Below, piece by piece: positions 1 to 8,463 of a stretch of 64,000 bases of DNA. The DNA comes from Nevskiaceae bacterium (GTDB lineage: Bacteria; Pseudomonadota; Gammaproteobacteria; Steroidobacterales; Steroidobacteraceae). The notes beneath the pieces are model-generated. The model had not been told where the DNA came from. It worked only from the letters and a program-made list of their open reading frames with translations, and made no database searches. The translations under genes and the position numbers were made by a program. The number at the start of each line of letters is the position of its first letter. Position 1 is the stretch's first letter. The DNA lies in NCBI GenBank assembly GCA_024234075.1, contig JACKOV010000002.1, forward strand, positions 310,001-374,000. Reading direction: 5' to 3'.

Positions 1-25
1 GCGCAAGCAGCGCGAGTGCATTCAT
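1..25 (-). CDS. Start of an unidentified leftward gene (5' fragment only)
   Basis: An ATG on the minus strand at 25-23 overlaps the stop codon of the glycosyltransferase gene by four bases (ATGA). A purine-rich stretch (GAAAGGCGG) lies a suitable distance upstream of it. Only eight codons are visible (M-N-A-L-A-L-L-A), a hydrophobic start that could be a membrane segment or signal peptide. The ATGA overlap suggests translational coupling to the glycosyltransferase gene and a shared operon. No function can be assigned from so short a fragment. Confidence 0.35.
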
Positions 26-1182
26 CGTGCCGCCTTTCGCCAGGTCGTGGTGCCCGACAGGCATCGATACAGCCCGAATAGCGCGGCGAGATTCATGGCG
101 CAAAAGTAGAACGGAATGTAGAGAATCATTGGGATGCGTCCGGTCAGCCATCGCATGACCGCTCCGCCAAGGGCCATTGCGTAGAACACGCATTGCAGTG
201 TGAACAGCGCCGCAAATTTCGGCTGATGTAGTTGGGTGGCGCAGCCGACGAACAGAACGATCAGTAGTTCAGGAGCAATCCATCGCAGAGTCTTGTGAAA
301 GAAGAACTGCCAGGCGAACGGCTCCACCGGTGAGAACAGCAAACGCCAATTGCGACGCAGTGTCTGGAATCCGCCGCTGATCATGCGCACTTTTACATTG
401 AAGTCGTCGGCTATCGTGATGGACGCATGCTCGAATGATCGTGCCGCTGGTTCATAGACGACGCGCTTTTTCGCCTGGATTATGGCGATGGTCAATGCAG
501 CATCGTCGTTGATCAGCGAGGGATCCATTGGACGAAATAGATCTCGTCGGATGGCGAATATTTCGCCATCCGCGGCAGTGATGGACCCGAGTTCGCTCTC
601 GGCCGTCTTTATGGCGGCTTCGTACTTCCAGTAAAGACCGTCGCCGACGCTGGACTCTCTGTCATCGTCGGCTCGAATCTGCTTTAGGCCGCTGACTCCT
701 CCGATCTGCGGATCCGAGAAATTGGCCACGAGACGTGTAACCGCGTGAGGCTCGAAGGCGTTGTTCGCGTCCGAGAAAACGATGATGTCGCCACTGCTCG
801 CCGCGACGGCCTCGTTGAGTGCCGCGGTCTTGCCGCGACGCTGAGGGTCATGGATGACGTAGACGCCTTGCGACTCGAAAGAACGTGCGATTCGCTCTGT
901 CGCATCGGATGAGCCCTGGGCGGCAATGATGATCTGCAACTTCTCCCTGGGATAAGTCAACGCAAGCGTGTTGCGGATCTTGGCCTCGATGACCTTCTCT
1001 TCGTTATAGGCCGCAATGATGAAGCTGATGCTGGGGCATTCGCCGTTCGGCGTTGCGGATACCGCGAAACCCGGCGCGATTCGGTTCTTGCGGAATCGCG
1101 CCAGCAGAATCACGACGATCGGATAGCCCACATAGTGAACGACGAGCAGGAACAAACTCGCCTTTATCGAGATTTCGACCAC
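22..1182 (-). CDS. Family 2 glycosyltransferase, membrane-associated
   Basis: A 386-residue GT-A fold glycosyltransferase of family 2, probably adding a sugar to a lipid-linked exopolysaccharide precursor at the inner face of the cytoplasmic membrane. The N-terminus is one hydrophobic segment (about residues 6-28). The catalytic part starts near residue 50 with the SFIIAAYNEE strand, followed by a SDANN acidic motif (the D-x-D position), an ADGE segment and a LINDD acidic pair typical of the family. After that come several hydrophobic segments in the last 100 residues. It reads away from the rightward polysaccharide export genes, separated by a 325-base divergent region, and may be coupled to the next leftward gene. 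The donor and acceptor sugars cannot be told from the sequence. Confidence 0.85.
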   Translation of the reverse strand: MVEISIKASLFLLVVHYVGYPIVVILLARFRKNRIAPGFAVSATPNGECPSISFIIAAYNEEKVIEAKIRNTLALTYPREKLQIIIAAQGSSDATERIARSFESQGVYVIHDPQRRGKTAALNEAVAASSGDIIVFSDANNAFEPHAVTRLVANFSDPQIGGVSGLKQIRADDDRESSVGDGLYWKYEAAIKTAESELGSITAADGEIFAIRRDLFRPMDPSLINDDAALTIAIIQAKKRVVYEPAARSFEHASITIADDFNVKVRMISGGFQTLRRNWRLLFSPVEPFAWQFFFHKTLRWIAPELLIVLFVGCATQLHQPKFAALFTLQCVFYAMALGGAVMRWLTGRIPMILYIPFYFCAMNLAALFGLYRCLSGTTTWRKAAR

Positions 1183-1507
1183 CGTTCCCCCTTGCTGGCT
1201 ATTCTTGCCCCGTGCGCTTCCATCGCGAGGAGCAACTGCTTGATCTAGACAAACTATTTATCGATTCGGACAAGCTGTTTGCCACAGTTGCCTTGTCGCG
1301 TGGAGTGATGAGAATCGCGGAACCCAGGAAGCTTTCTGCGGAGCCGGCGGAACTTCATGCATGTGCGGAAACCATGTCTCGTCCCGGCAACGCAGACATC
1401 CGTCTGGCGGGTCCGGCAAGACTCAACCACGTCACAAAACCACGATGCGCTGTACCGACGGGTGGGGCGCTCAGCTAAAATTCGTCTGCTAGGGGAGACA
1501 GGGCATT
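1183..1507. promoter_or_regulatory. Divergent intergenic region of the polysaccharide locus
   Basis: This 325-base gap lies between the leftward glycosyltransferase and the rightward export gene and should hold promoters for both. For the rightward operon, TAAAAT at 1476-1481 resembles a -10 box 26 bases before the ATG, but the only partner is a poor TGTACC at 1451-1456 with 19-base spacing. AGGGGAG at 1491-1497 is a good ribosome binding site for the gene at 1508. An open reading frame crossing the region (1053-1478) overlaps the glycosyltransferase and has no family resemblance, so it is not called. No confident operator or terminator is seen. Confidence 0.35.
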
Positions 1508-2206
1508 ATGTCAGATATGGGTGATGTGCGGCGCTCCAGGGGTGCGATGAGAAAATTCTCGCGGGCCATCCGGGTAGTCTCGGTCGTCTGTGGGAGCCTC
1601 TTAGGCGTCCCGGCAGGCCAGCTTGCCTTCGCTCAATCACCATCCGAGCCGTCCGAGATCGCCCCATCGCTCCCGGGCCAGATCGATGCGGCCGCGGCTT
1701 CCGACGACTACGTGATTGGACCTGGGGATACCATTCGTGTGTTCGTACTGCGCAATCCGGAACTTGGGGCGGATGTGCCGGTTCGGCCCGACGGCAAGGT
1801 TACGACACCGTTGGTGCAGGATATGGTGGCGGTGGGCAAGACTCCGTCGCAACTCGGGCGTGATATCGAAATAGCGCTGGCGGAGTACGTGCGTTCTCCG
1901 CAGGTGAGCGTGATCGTCCTGCAACCCGCGAGTACGTTCAGCCAGATCCGCGTCGTCGGTCAGGCGGTTGCACCCCGCGCGATTCCGTACCGAAGTGGAA
2001 TGACCGTCCTGGACGTCATCATCGCGGTCGGGGGGCTTTCGGAGTTCGCTGCCGGCAATCGAGCCAGACTCGTTCGTACATCGAAGGATGGTGCTACCCA
2101 GCGGATCAAGGTGCGCCTGAATGACCTGATATCGAAGGGAGACATGAAGCAGAACCTGCGCATGGAACCCGGTGACGTACTGATTATTCCGGAATCGGCG
2201 TTTTAG
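1508..2206 (+). CDS. Wza-type polysaccharide export protein (Poly_export/SLBB)
   Basis: A 232-residue periplasmic/outer-membrane protein of the Wza/BexD family, which forms the channel or periplasmic adaptor through which capsule or exopolysaccharide leaves the cell. The N-terminus is a signal peptide (hydrophobic run about residues 20-43, likely cleaved after AFA); no clear lipobox cysteine is seen at the cleavage site. The polysaccharide export domain begins at DDYVIGPGDTIRVFV (about residue 67). It is followed by one SLBB-like beta-grasp domain around IRVVGQAVAPRAIPY and GMTVLDVIIAVGG. The length is that of the short single-SLBB group common in XrtA-type loci. AGGGGAG ten bases before the ATG supports the start. 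First gene of a rightward operon with the chain-length and kinase genes. Confidence 0.9.
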   Translation: MSDMGDVRRSRGAMRKFSRAIRVVSVVCGSLLGVPAGQLAFAQSPSEPSEIAPSLPGQIDAAAASDDYVIGPGDTIRVFVLRNPELGADVPVRPDGKVTTPLVQDMVAVGKTPSQLGRDIEIALAEYVRSPQVSVIVLQPASTFSQIRVVGQAVAPRAIPYRSGMTVLDVIIAVGGLSEFAAGNRARLVRTSKDGATQRIKVRLNDLISKGDMKQNLRMEPGDVLIIPESAF

Positions 2207-2218
2207 GGGCGTCGGGCT

Positions 2219-3805
2219 ATGCAGGACATCGCCAACGAACTCCTCGAGCATCTACGGTCGGCGAGGCGATTCCGAGGATACGGCCTGGCCGCGGCAGCCG
2301 CATTGCTGGTGCTTGGATCGGGCCTGGTGCTTCTGATGCCAGATCGCTATGAAGCGCGGGCCCAGGTTTACGTGAATACCCAGTCGGTGCTGGCGCCGTT
2401 GCTGCAAGGCATCGCGGTAGCGCCCGATACCGGCAACCAGGCACAGCTCGTCCGTCGCGCGATGATCTCGAGGCCCGTGCTGGAGGCAGTTGCCGAAAAG
2501 ATAGGGTTATTCGCGGCCGTCGATACGCCGCAGGAACGTGACTCGGTGTTGAGGTCGCTTGAAAAGGATATCGACATTTCCCTGGATCGCGAGCTCGGCT
2601 ACTACACCATTTCCTATAGCAACAGTGATCCGAAAGCCGCATACGGCGTAGTAAAAGCGATGAGCGACACGCTGGTGGGAGGGTCGACTTCAGCGGACGA
2701 GTCCAACAGTGCGTCGGCTGAAGCCTTTCTCCAGCAGCAGGTCGATGAATACGCCAAGCGTCTCACCGAGTATGACGCGAGGCTTGCTGCGTTCAAGCAG
2801 CAGAACATCGCGCTGATGCCGGATACCCGTGGCGACAATTTCGCGCGGCTTCAACAAGAAAAGGCTGGGCTAGAGCGTTCGCTTTCTGATCTAGCGGTTG
2901 CTCGCAGCCAGCGAAACGAGCTACGGCGCAAGATCTCTGGAACTGGCAAGAGCGTCGCCGGAGGACCGGCGGAAATGCCAACTTACGCTCAGATGCAAGC
3001 GGCCAGCACCATCGATGCACAGATCGCGCAAACCACTCGTGATCTCGAGGCGGCACTTCTGCGCTTTACCGACAAGCATCCCGATGTGCTCGCGTTGAGA
3101 GAGACCATCGCGCGTCTGCAGGAACGCCGGCAGCAGGAGGTGGGAGGCGTTGGGCCAGTCTCCGTCGAAGGTCGGGATGGCAGTGCCTCGATCGACGGCG
3201 TCGTGCAGAATTTACAGATGCAGCTGAACTCGACCGATGTGCAGATCGCGGCACTCGAAGCGCAGGCGGCCGAAACGACCCGTCGCATAAGTACTCTGCA
3301 ACAGGCAGTTGCCGCTGCGCCGGAAGTGGAGGCCGCGTTCAACAGCCTGACGCGCGACTATGACGTTACGCGCCAGCAGTACCAGCAACTGCTGCAGCGA
3401 CTCGAAATCGCACGCGTCTCGCGGAATGTCGACAAGGACCCTGAGTCAAAGTTTAGAATCGTGGAGCCGCCGACGATTCCTAGCAAGCCCGTGGGTCTTG
3501 GGAGGCGCGTCCTGCTTTTAGCGATATCGATCGTCTCCGTTGGGGGCGGCTTCGGGGTGGCCTTGGCTCTGAGTCTCCTTGCTCCGGTTTTCGTAGCGAA
3601 GCGCCAGCTCCAGAAGACCCTGGACTTGCCGGTCATTGGCGCAATCCGCGAGATGCTGTCTGATGAGGAAGAAACGAAGAGACGCTTCCGGAATCGCCGA
3701 TTTTTCGCTGTCGCCACCGCCCTTGCGTTGTTTACCATCGCGCTTATGATCGTGGCTGATCCTTTATCGCATCAGGTCCGCGCACTCATGGAGCGGAGCG
3801 CCTGA
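2219..3805 (+). CDS. Polysaccharide chain-length determinant (Wzz/GumC/EpsF-like)
   Basis: A 528-residue inner-membrane polysaccharide co-polymerase that sets chain length and couples polymerisation to export. The Wzz domain begins with a transmembrane segment (about residues 21-41) followed by the RYEARAQVYVNTQSVL stretch. A long alpha-helical periplasmic part rich in Gln, Glu and Arg (about 160-400, probable coiled coil) leads to the PPTIPSKPVG motif just before the second transmembrane segment (about 428-455), a proline pattern typical of these proteins. A third hydrophobic segment lies near residues 495-515. There is no fused kinase; the kinase is the separate next gene, whose ATG follows this stop codon directly. 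Size and layout match the chain-length proteins of XrtA/PEP-CTERM exopolysaccharide loci. Confidence 0.88.
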   Translation: MQDIANELLEHLRSARRFRGYGLAAAAALLVLGSGLVLLMPDRYEARAQVYVNTQSVLAPLLQGIAVAPDTGNQAQLVRRAMISRPVLEAVAEKIGLFAAVDTPQERDSVLRSLEKDIDISLDRELGYYTISYSNSDPKAAYGVVKAMSDTLVGGSTSADESNSASAEAFLQQQVDEYAKRLTEYDARLAAFKQQNIALMPDTRGDNFARLQQEKAGLERSLSDLAVARSQRNELRRKISGTGKSVAGGPAEMPTYAQMQAASTIDAQIAQTTRDLEAALLRFTDKHPDVLALRETIARLQERRQQEVGGVGPVSVEGRDGSASIDGVVQNLQMQLNSTDVQIAALEAQAAETTRRISTLQQAVAAAPEVEAAFNSLTRDYDVTRQQYQQLLQRLEIARVSRNVDKDPESKFRIVEPPTIPSKPVGLGRRVLLLAISIVSVGGGFGVALALSLLAPVFVAKRQLQKTLDLPVIGAIREMLSDEEETKRRFRNRRFFAVATALALFTIALMIVADPLSHQVRALMERSA

Positions 3806-4672
3806 ATGAGCATCATCGAGAAGGCAATTCGACGCACAGCGGAAATCGAAGCAGCGCGGACTGTGGTCACGGTTTCGTCGCCGCGGCCACCCGGGCAGTC
3901 GCTCTCATTTCTGGCACGCGGCAAGACCCAAGCGGACCTTAGAAGCGACGGCTTGCGATCTGCCGGACTGGTCATTGCGGATGACAAGGCCAGGATGCGT
4001 CGAAACGAGTTCCGGTCGATCAAGGCCCCGATCCTTGCGGCTGCCGCGACACATGCACAGGCGACGCCTGCGCAGCGTACCAGTATTGTGGCGGTGCTGA
4101 GTTCGCTGCCAGGCGAAGGCAAGAGCTACGTGAGCTTCAACCTGGCGTCGAGCCTGGCGATGGAGTACGAGGTTTCGACGGTCCTGATCGACGGTGATGT
4201 CGCGAGACATCAGCTTTCATCGCTATTGGGCGTCCATGACCAATTGGGGTTGTCGGACTTCCTGTCGAATGAGCAGGTATCTCTGGCGGATATTCTGCTA
4301 CCCACGTCTGAACCATCGGTTTTCTTCATTCCATCGGGAAAGTGGCGCGAGGATATTTCGGAGCTGATAGCCAGCACGAGGATGCAGGCACTGTTCGAGA
4401 GTATTGGGCTGGCTTCGGGCCGGAGCATAGCCGTTCTCGATTGCCCGCCGCTGCTCGTTACCAGCGAGTCGGCAGCTCTGATGGGCGTGGCTGATCAGTT
4501 GCTATTCGTCGTTCGTGCCAACCACGCCCAGCAGCGGACAGTGGAGGACGCCGCGTCCAAGCTGGATCGCAGCAAGGTCATCCATGTCGTGCTGAACGCC
4601 TGGCGGCCGCTGTCAATTTCGGAGCGGGCCTATTACTCCAAGTATCAGGACTACTATGGCGTCCGTGATTGA
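3806..4672 (+). CDS. Bacterial tyrosine kinase (BY-kinase, CpsD/CapB type)
   Basis: A 288-residue cytoplasmic ATPase/tyrosine kinase that works with the preceding membrane co-polymerase to control polysaccharide assembly. It shows Walker A (SSLPGEGKS, residues 99-107), Walker A' (VLIDGDV, 126-132) and a Walker B-like SIAVLDCPP (207-215). The C-terminus carries a tyrosine cluster (Y276, Y277, Y280, Y283, Y284), the usual autophosphorylation site. The first 95 residues are a variable extension. The ATG directly follows the stop of the chain-length gene. The last 17 bases overlap the next gene, so part of the tyrosine cluster shares DNA with the start of the outer-membrane protein. It resembles the kinases of XrtA-associated loci. 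Confidence 0.9.
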   Translation: MSIIEKAIRRTAEIEAARTVVTVSSPRPPGQSLSFLARGKTQADLRSDGLRSAGLVIADDKARMRRNEFRSIKAPILAAAATHAQATPAQRTSIVAVLSSLPGEGKSYVSFNLASSLAMEYEVSTVLIDGDVARHQLSSLLGVHDQLGLSDFLSNEQVSLADILLPTSEPSVFFIPSGKWREDISELIASTRMQALFESIGLASGRSIAVLDCPPLLVTSESAALMGVADQLLFVVRANHAQQRTVEDAASKLDRSKVIHVVLNAWRPLSISERAYYSKYQDYYGVRD

Positions 4673-6110
4673 CCTCGGCACCGCGCATTTGCCGTCCCGA
4701 TCTTCTGCAGTGGGACGGACGTGGGTGGCGGCCTGTTCGGTCTTGCTAGTGGGGATTTCCTTGCCCGCCGCCTCCGTCGAACTGGTGATGGAGGGCACGG
4801 TTGCTGGCATTCAGTCCGACAATGTCAGTCCTGGAAGTCCGGTGCGCGGCAATGCTTCGCTCGGAGTCGCGCGAATAGGAGCAGAGCTCCGCTCCGAGTC
4901 CCGTAGGCTATCGCTTGATGTGGATACGGATATCACGCATTACGAGTACTTCGAGGGTGATTTTGGTTCGGATACGTTGCCGCAGATATCCGGCGAGGCA
5001 ACTTGGCAATTGTTGCCGGAGAGACTCATCTGGTTCTTTCGGGAAGAACTTGGCCAGGTAGGTGGGCAAAGTTTCGGAGAGCTTCGTCCGTTGGTGCGTG
5101 AAAACGTCAATTACTTCACGACTGGCCCAACACTGGTGCTCCCATTGGGAGGCCGGAATTCGCTCGAAGTGTCTGCTACATACTCGGCCGTCGATTATTC
5201 CGGCTTCGATCTGGACAGCACGCGCTACGAGGGTACGGCACAGCTGCGCCGCAGATTGTCCGAGCGGCGCTCTCTTTCCGGTGTTTACTCCTACACGAAG
5301 ATTGACTACCGGAATCTACCGTCCTTTGATGGTTACGACCGGAACGTAGCATCGCTGCGGCTCGAGAGCACTGCCCGACGAGGGTCGTTGCTGATCGAGG
5401 GCGGGGTTTCGCAGGTATCTCGGCCAATGGGTGGCGAGGAGTCCGCACCGCTTTTCAACTTCGAGATCCAGCGGCAAATCGGTGCGCACAATACGCTCGG
5501 TTTCCAGGTATCGACCCAAAGTTCGGACGCTGCAGAAGCGTTCCGGGACGGCATCGGGACTTCAATTTCCCCGGGGGGAGAGGTAGCCAGCCCGCTTACC
5601 GCAGCGCCGTATGTTCTCGATTCGTCGGTGTTGGGGTGGTCCTATGACGCGACCCGACTGGCTGCCCAATTTCGCGCGGCATTCGAACGGGAACGCTACG
5701 ACGATCAGGTCATCGCGGATCGAGATCGTGTCGGGGGTACATTCTCTGTACGCTATCGTTGGAACTCCCGTAGTGAGACGGCGGCGGCTGTAACTCATGA
5801 GCGCAATTCCTCCGACGACCCGGCGTACAACGACAAGAACTGGGCTTTCGATCTATCGTATAGCCATCGCATCGTTCGCGATCTATATGGAACGATTTCG
5901 TACACTCGATTCGAACGGGATCGCGATTTTGCGAGTGCGTCGGAGGCCGAGAACAGATGGATGCTGACGCTCGCCTTTCGGCCGGCTCCTTTTACGATCG
6001 GTCGCCCTCTCGGCAGCGGCGTTCGTTCCAGGCCTGGTGACATGCGTCGCCGCAGCATTGGCGGCGATCTCACGCCTGCGACGACTTCCGAGCCGGCTGC
6101 ACAGCCTTGA
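4656..6110 (+). CDS. Outer-membrane beta-barrel protein of the exopolysaccharide locus
   Basis: A 484-residue predicted outer-membrane protein. The N-terminus has a hydrophobic signal segment (about residues 24-41, cleavage near PAASVE). The rest consists of amphipathic, aromatic-ended strands with many Arg/Asp/Ser residues, for example ALRRRLS-like turns and YGTISYTRFERDRDF, as in transmembrane beta-barrels. Similar proteins of unknown function are regular members of XrtA/PEP-CTERM polysaccharide loci beside the chain-length protein and kinase, so a role in outer-membrane passage or surface anchoring of the polymer is plausible but inferred. It starts inside the kinase gene (17-base overlap), indicating translational coupling. 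Residues after about 450 are a hydrophilic tail. Confidence 0.75.
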   Translation: MASVIDLGTAHLPSRSSAVGRTWVAACSVLLVGISLPAASVELVMEGTVAGIQSDNVSPGSPVRGNASLGVARIGAELRSESRRLSLDVDTDITHYEYFEGDFGSDTLPQISGEATWQLLPERLIWFFREELGQVGGQSFGELRPLVRENVNYFTTGPTLVLPLGGRNSLEVSATYSAVDYSGFDLDSTRYEGTAQLRRRLSERRSLSGVYSYTKIDYRNLPSFDGYDRNVASLRLESTARRGSLLIEGGVSQVSRPMGGEESAPLFNFEIQRQIGAHNTLGFQVSTQSSDAAEAFRDGIGTSISPGGEVASPLTAAPYVLDSSVLGWSYDATRLAAQFRAAFERERYDDQVIADRDRVGGTFSVRYRWNSRSETAAAVTHERNSSDDPAYNDKNWAFDLSYSHRIVRDLYGTISYTRFERDRDFASASEAENRWMLTLAFRPAPFTIGRPLGSGVRSRPGDMRRRSIGGDLTPATTSEPAAQP

Positions 6111-6187
6111 TGATGTTCTGTAATTGTTCGCGAGAACACATCGGCACTCAGTCGTTGTGCATCGGTTGAGGTGATCGCCGACCTCCG

Positions 6188-7321
6188 ATGACGATAAAGG
6201 AATTGATACGTCTGGATGAGCGCCCGGGCTGGGCGCCGACTTGGTCGGCATTCCACGAAGCCGCGGGCGCCCCGTTCTTTACATCGCTCGCCTGGATCCA
6301 GAGCTGGGTGAATATGCTGCCGATCGGCAGCCCGGCTTGGCTGTTCGAATGCATGAATGCCGATGAAGTCCTGGCGCTGGGACTCCTTGTTCGCAGCTTT
6401 GATTGGCTCGGGGGTATCGTCCCAATCAGAAGATGGTGGTTGCATGCCACTGGCCGCTCACCGTTTGATGATCTCACGATCGAGTTCAATGGCCTCGTTT
6501 CGAGTCCAGCAGCTCGCGGGATCGGAGAACGGCAGCTATTGGATGCTCTTGATCAGAACCCGATGGCATGGGACCAATTGATGGTGCCGCACGCCATTGA
6601 CCCGGAGCGCTGGGTTGACGCAGCACGATCACGCGGTTATCTGGTAACGCAGTCCTTTCACCCCTGCTACTTTGTTGACTTCGAACAGTTGCGGGCCGCG
6701 AGTCGGCAGTACGCGAGCGTGTTGACTAAGAAAACGCGCTATTTGATCCGCCGGGCTCGCAAGGAGATTGAGTCTGAACATGGGCCCATCGGGGTCAAGG
6801 TGGCGGAATCCGGGAGTTCAACCGAGGCCTATTTTGAAGCGATGCTCGCGCTCCATGAGCGTCATTGGCAGGAGAAAGGATTGCGGGGGGCGTTTGCGGA
6901 TCCTGCGGTTCGAGCATTCCATCTGTCCTTGCAGCGAAACGCGGATGGTACGGCAGCGTGCCGGATGTATCGCGTACACGCGGGGAAGGTCGACGTGGGC
7001 TATCTGTATCTATTCGTCTGGAAAGGCGTCGCCTATTTCTACCAATCGGGTTTCAATTACGATGAAATCGGGCGATCGCGTTCTCCCGGTTACGTGACGA
7101 TAGCAGCCGTATTGGAAGTCCTGGAGCGCAGTGATGCCAGCCGCTTCGAGTTCCTTGCAGGCGAGAATCTGTACAAATCACGGCTTGCCACAGGATCACG
7201 GCTGCTGTGTTCGCTGGAGATCCAGCGGCCCACACTACGCAATAAAGTTCTGAACTTTGCCCGAAGTATCCGCCGACGCTTGTTTGCCACAGCGTCCGAA
7301 CCGAGAACCGGCGAGTGTTGA
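6188..7321 (+). CDS. CelD/FemAB-like GNAT acyltransferase
   Basis: A 377-residue protein of the GNAT superfamily branch often called CelD/BcsL or FemAB-like (Acetyltransf_6). Evidence is the LTKKTRYLIRRARKEIE basic helix, the ALHERHWQEKG helix, and the C-terminal EFLAGENLYKSRLA element that is typical of this group. Proteins of this kind accompany exopolysaccharide loci and are thought to acylate sugar residues or transfer aminoacyl groups; the substrate here is unknown. The ATG lies 77 bases after the beta-barrel gene on the same strand, so it probably belongs to the same operon. No signal peptide is seen, so it should act in the cytoplasm. Confidence 0.78.
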   Translation: MTIKELIRLDERPGWAPTWSAFHEAAGAPFFTSLAWIQSWVNMLPIGSPAWLFECMNADEVLALGLLVRSFDWLGGIVPIRRWWLHATGRSPFDDLTIEFNGLVSSPAARGIGERQLLDALDQNPMAWDQLMVPHAIDPERWVDAARSRGYLVTQSFHPCYFVDFEQLRAASRQYASVLTKKTRYLIRRARKEIESEHGPIGVKVAESGSSTEAYFEAMLALHERHWQEKGLRGAFADPAVRAFHLSLQRNADGTAACRMYRVHAGKVDVGYLYLFVWKGVAYFYQSGFNYDEIGRSRSPGYVTIAAVLEVLERSDASRFEFLAGENLYKSRLATGSRLLCSLEIQRPTLRNKVLNFARSIRRRLFATASEPRTGEC

Positions 7322-7431
7322 GACCGTATCCGGTGTGAGCAGCATGTTATCTGCGTGGCGGGCCCTCACCGGTAGCTACCGTAGTATCCTCGCGTGCCGA
7401 TAGTCGCCCAGACACCAATGCGAAACGACAG

Positions 7432-8463
7432 ATGGGCTACGAAACTCGCACGGCTGATCTGATGCTCGAACGCCCGGTGATTCTCGGGCTATGGGCAGGT
7501 GCATTGCGTGGACAGCTTTCCCGCGAGGATAAGCTTCGGATGCACTATGCCGATTGCCCGTGGGGGCAGCCGCTCGTGGAGATGCTCGAGAATGATGGGG
7601 TGCCTGTCGGCGTCGTGGCAATACAGCCCAGGCCTATGGAGCAGCACCAGCGGAGCATTTCGGCAGGTTTGCTGATGGACTTTGCCGTTGCTCCGTCGCA
7701 TCGGTCGGTCGGCCCGGCTCTGAAACTGCAGCGCTCAATTTTGGCGCGCGGCGACGCCCGCTTCGATCTTGTGTACGGCATGCCGAACGACAGCGCCCGT
7801 GCACTGTCGGAGCGTGCTGGAATGCAACCAGTCGGGGCGATGACACGTTTCGTCAGGGTCGTCAACTATGGGCACTATTTCGAGCCGCATATGCCGCGGA
7901 TGCTTGCCTCCACCCTCGGGCGGCTGGTCGACGCCGGGCTGAGTATCCTGCATCGCTCCCGCAATCTGTTCGGAGCTGGCAAGGCGGTCACTTGGATGGA
8001 GGAGCCTTGTGGTGAGATCGACGATCTATGGAAGACCTCGGACACGGGCTCATGCGTCCTGGCGGCGCGCGATTCGCGGCGTCTGCGGTGGCGATTCGCA
8101 TCGGATGTTGCGCGACGCGTCAGGTACCTACTGATTCGCGATCGCGCGAAAGGGCAGCTGGAAGGCTGGTTTGCCTGCGATATGGCCCATGATGCGTTGC
8201 GGGTCGTCGACTATTGGACCCGTAATGCGACCCGGGGAACGCATCGCGCTCTGATCGATGCACTGGCTGCCGCGGCAGCGGCCATCGGGTGTGCGAGCGT
8301 CTCCATCGAACTGCTAGCTCCAGACGTGGTCCTGCAGTCCTGGCTAGTCGCTGGGTTCGTGGCGCGTGAATCGCGCCCAGTGCTCTGCCGCTGGCGTCGC
8401 GAGCTGTTTCCGCACTCGACCCGCCCAGAATTGATGCTCACGAGTGCCGACGAAGACGAGTGA
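7432..8463 (+). CDS. GNAT-like acyltransferase of the polysaccharide locus
   Basis: A 343-residue protein with a GNAT-like N-terminal half: a substrate strand MDFAVAPSHRSVGPALKLQ near residues 83-101 in the acetyl-CoA loop position, followed by LVYGMPNDSARALSERAG, the usual second half of the fold. The C-terminal part (from about 215) also contains a GNAT-like strand-helix pattern, so it may be a tandem protein. It follows the CelD-like gene after 110 bases on the same strand and is the last rightward gene of the locus. Its stop codon (8461-8463) abuts the stop codon of the convergent aldo/keto reductase gene with no bases between them. The substrate is unknown; sugar N- or O-acylation is inferred from position only. 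Confidence 0.65.
   Translation: MGYETRTADLMLERPVILGLWAGALRGQLSREDKLRMHYADCPWGQPLVEMLENDGVPVGVVAIQPRPMEQHQRSISAGLLMDFAVAPSHRSVGPALKLQRSILARGDARFDLVYGMPNDSARALSERAGMQPVGAMTRFVRVVNYGHYFEPHMPRMLASTLGRLVDAGLSILHRSRNLFGAGKAVTWMEEPCGEIDDLWKTSDTGSCVLAARDSRRLRWRFASDVARRVRYLLIRDRAKGQLEGWFACDMAHDALRVVDYWTRNATRGTHRALIDALAAAAAAIGCASVSIELLAPDVVLQSWLVAGFVARESRPVLCRWRRELFPHSTRPELMLTSADEDE

Noticed and set aside
1270..1284. Sigma-54-like sequence (TGGCA-N6-TTGT on the minus strand) upstream of the glycosyltransferase
   Set aside because: The -12 element has GT instead of the near-invariant GC, and nothing else supports sigma-54 control.
1053..1478. 141-codon open frame on the plus strand
   Set aside because: It overlaps the start of the glycosyltransferase on the other strand, is rich in Arg/Pro as GC-rich shadow frames are, and has no recognisable domain.
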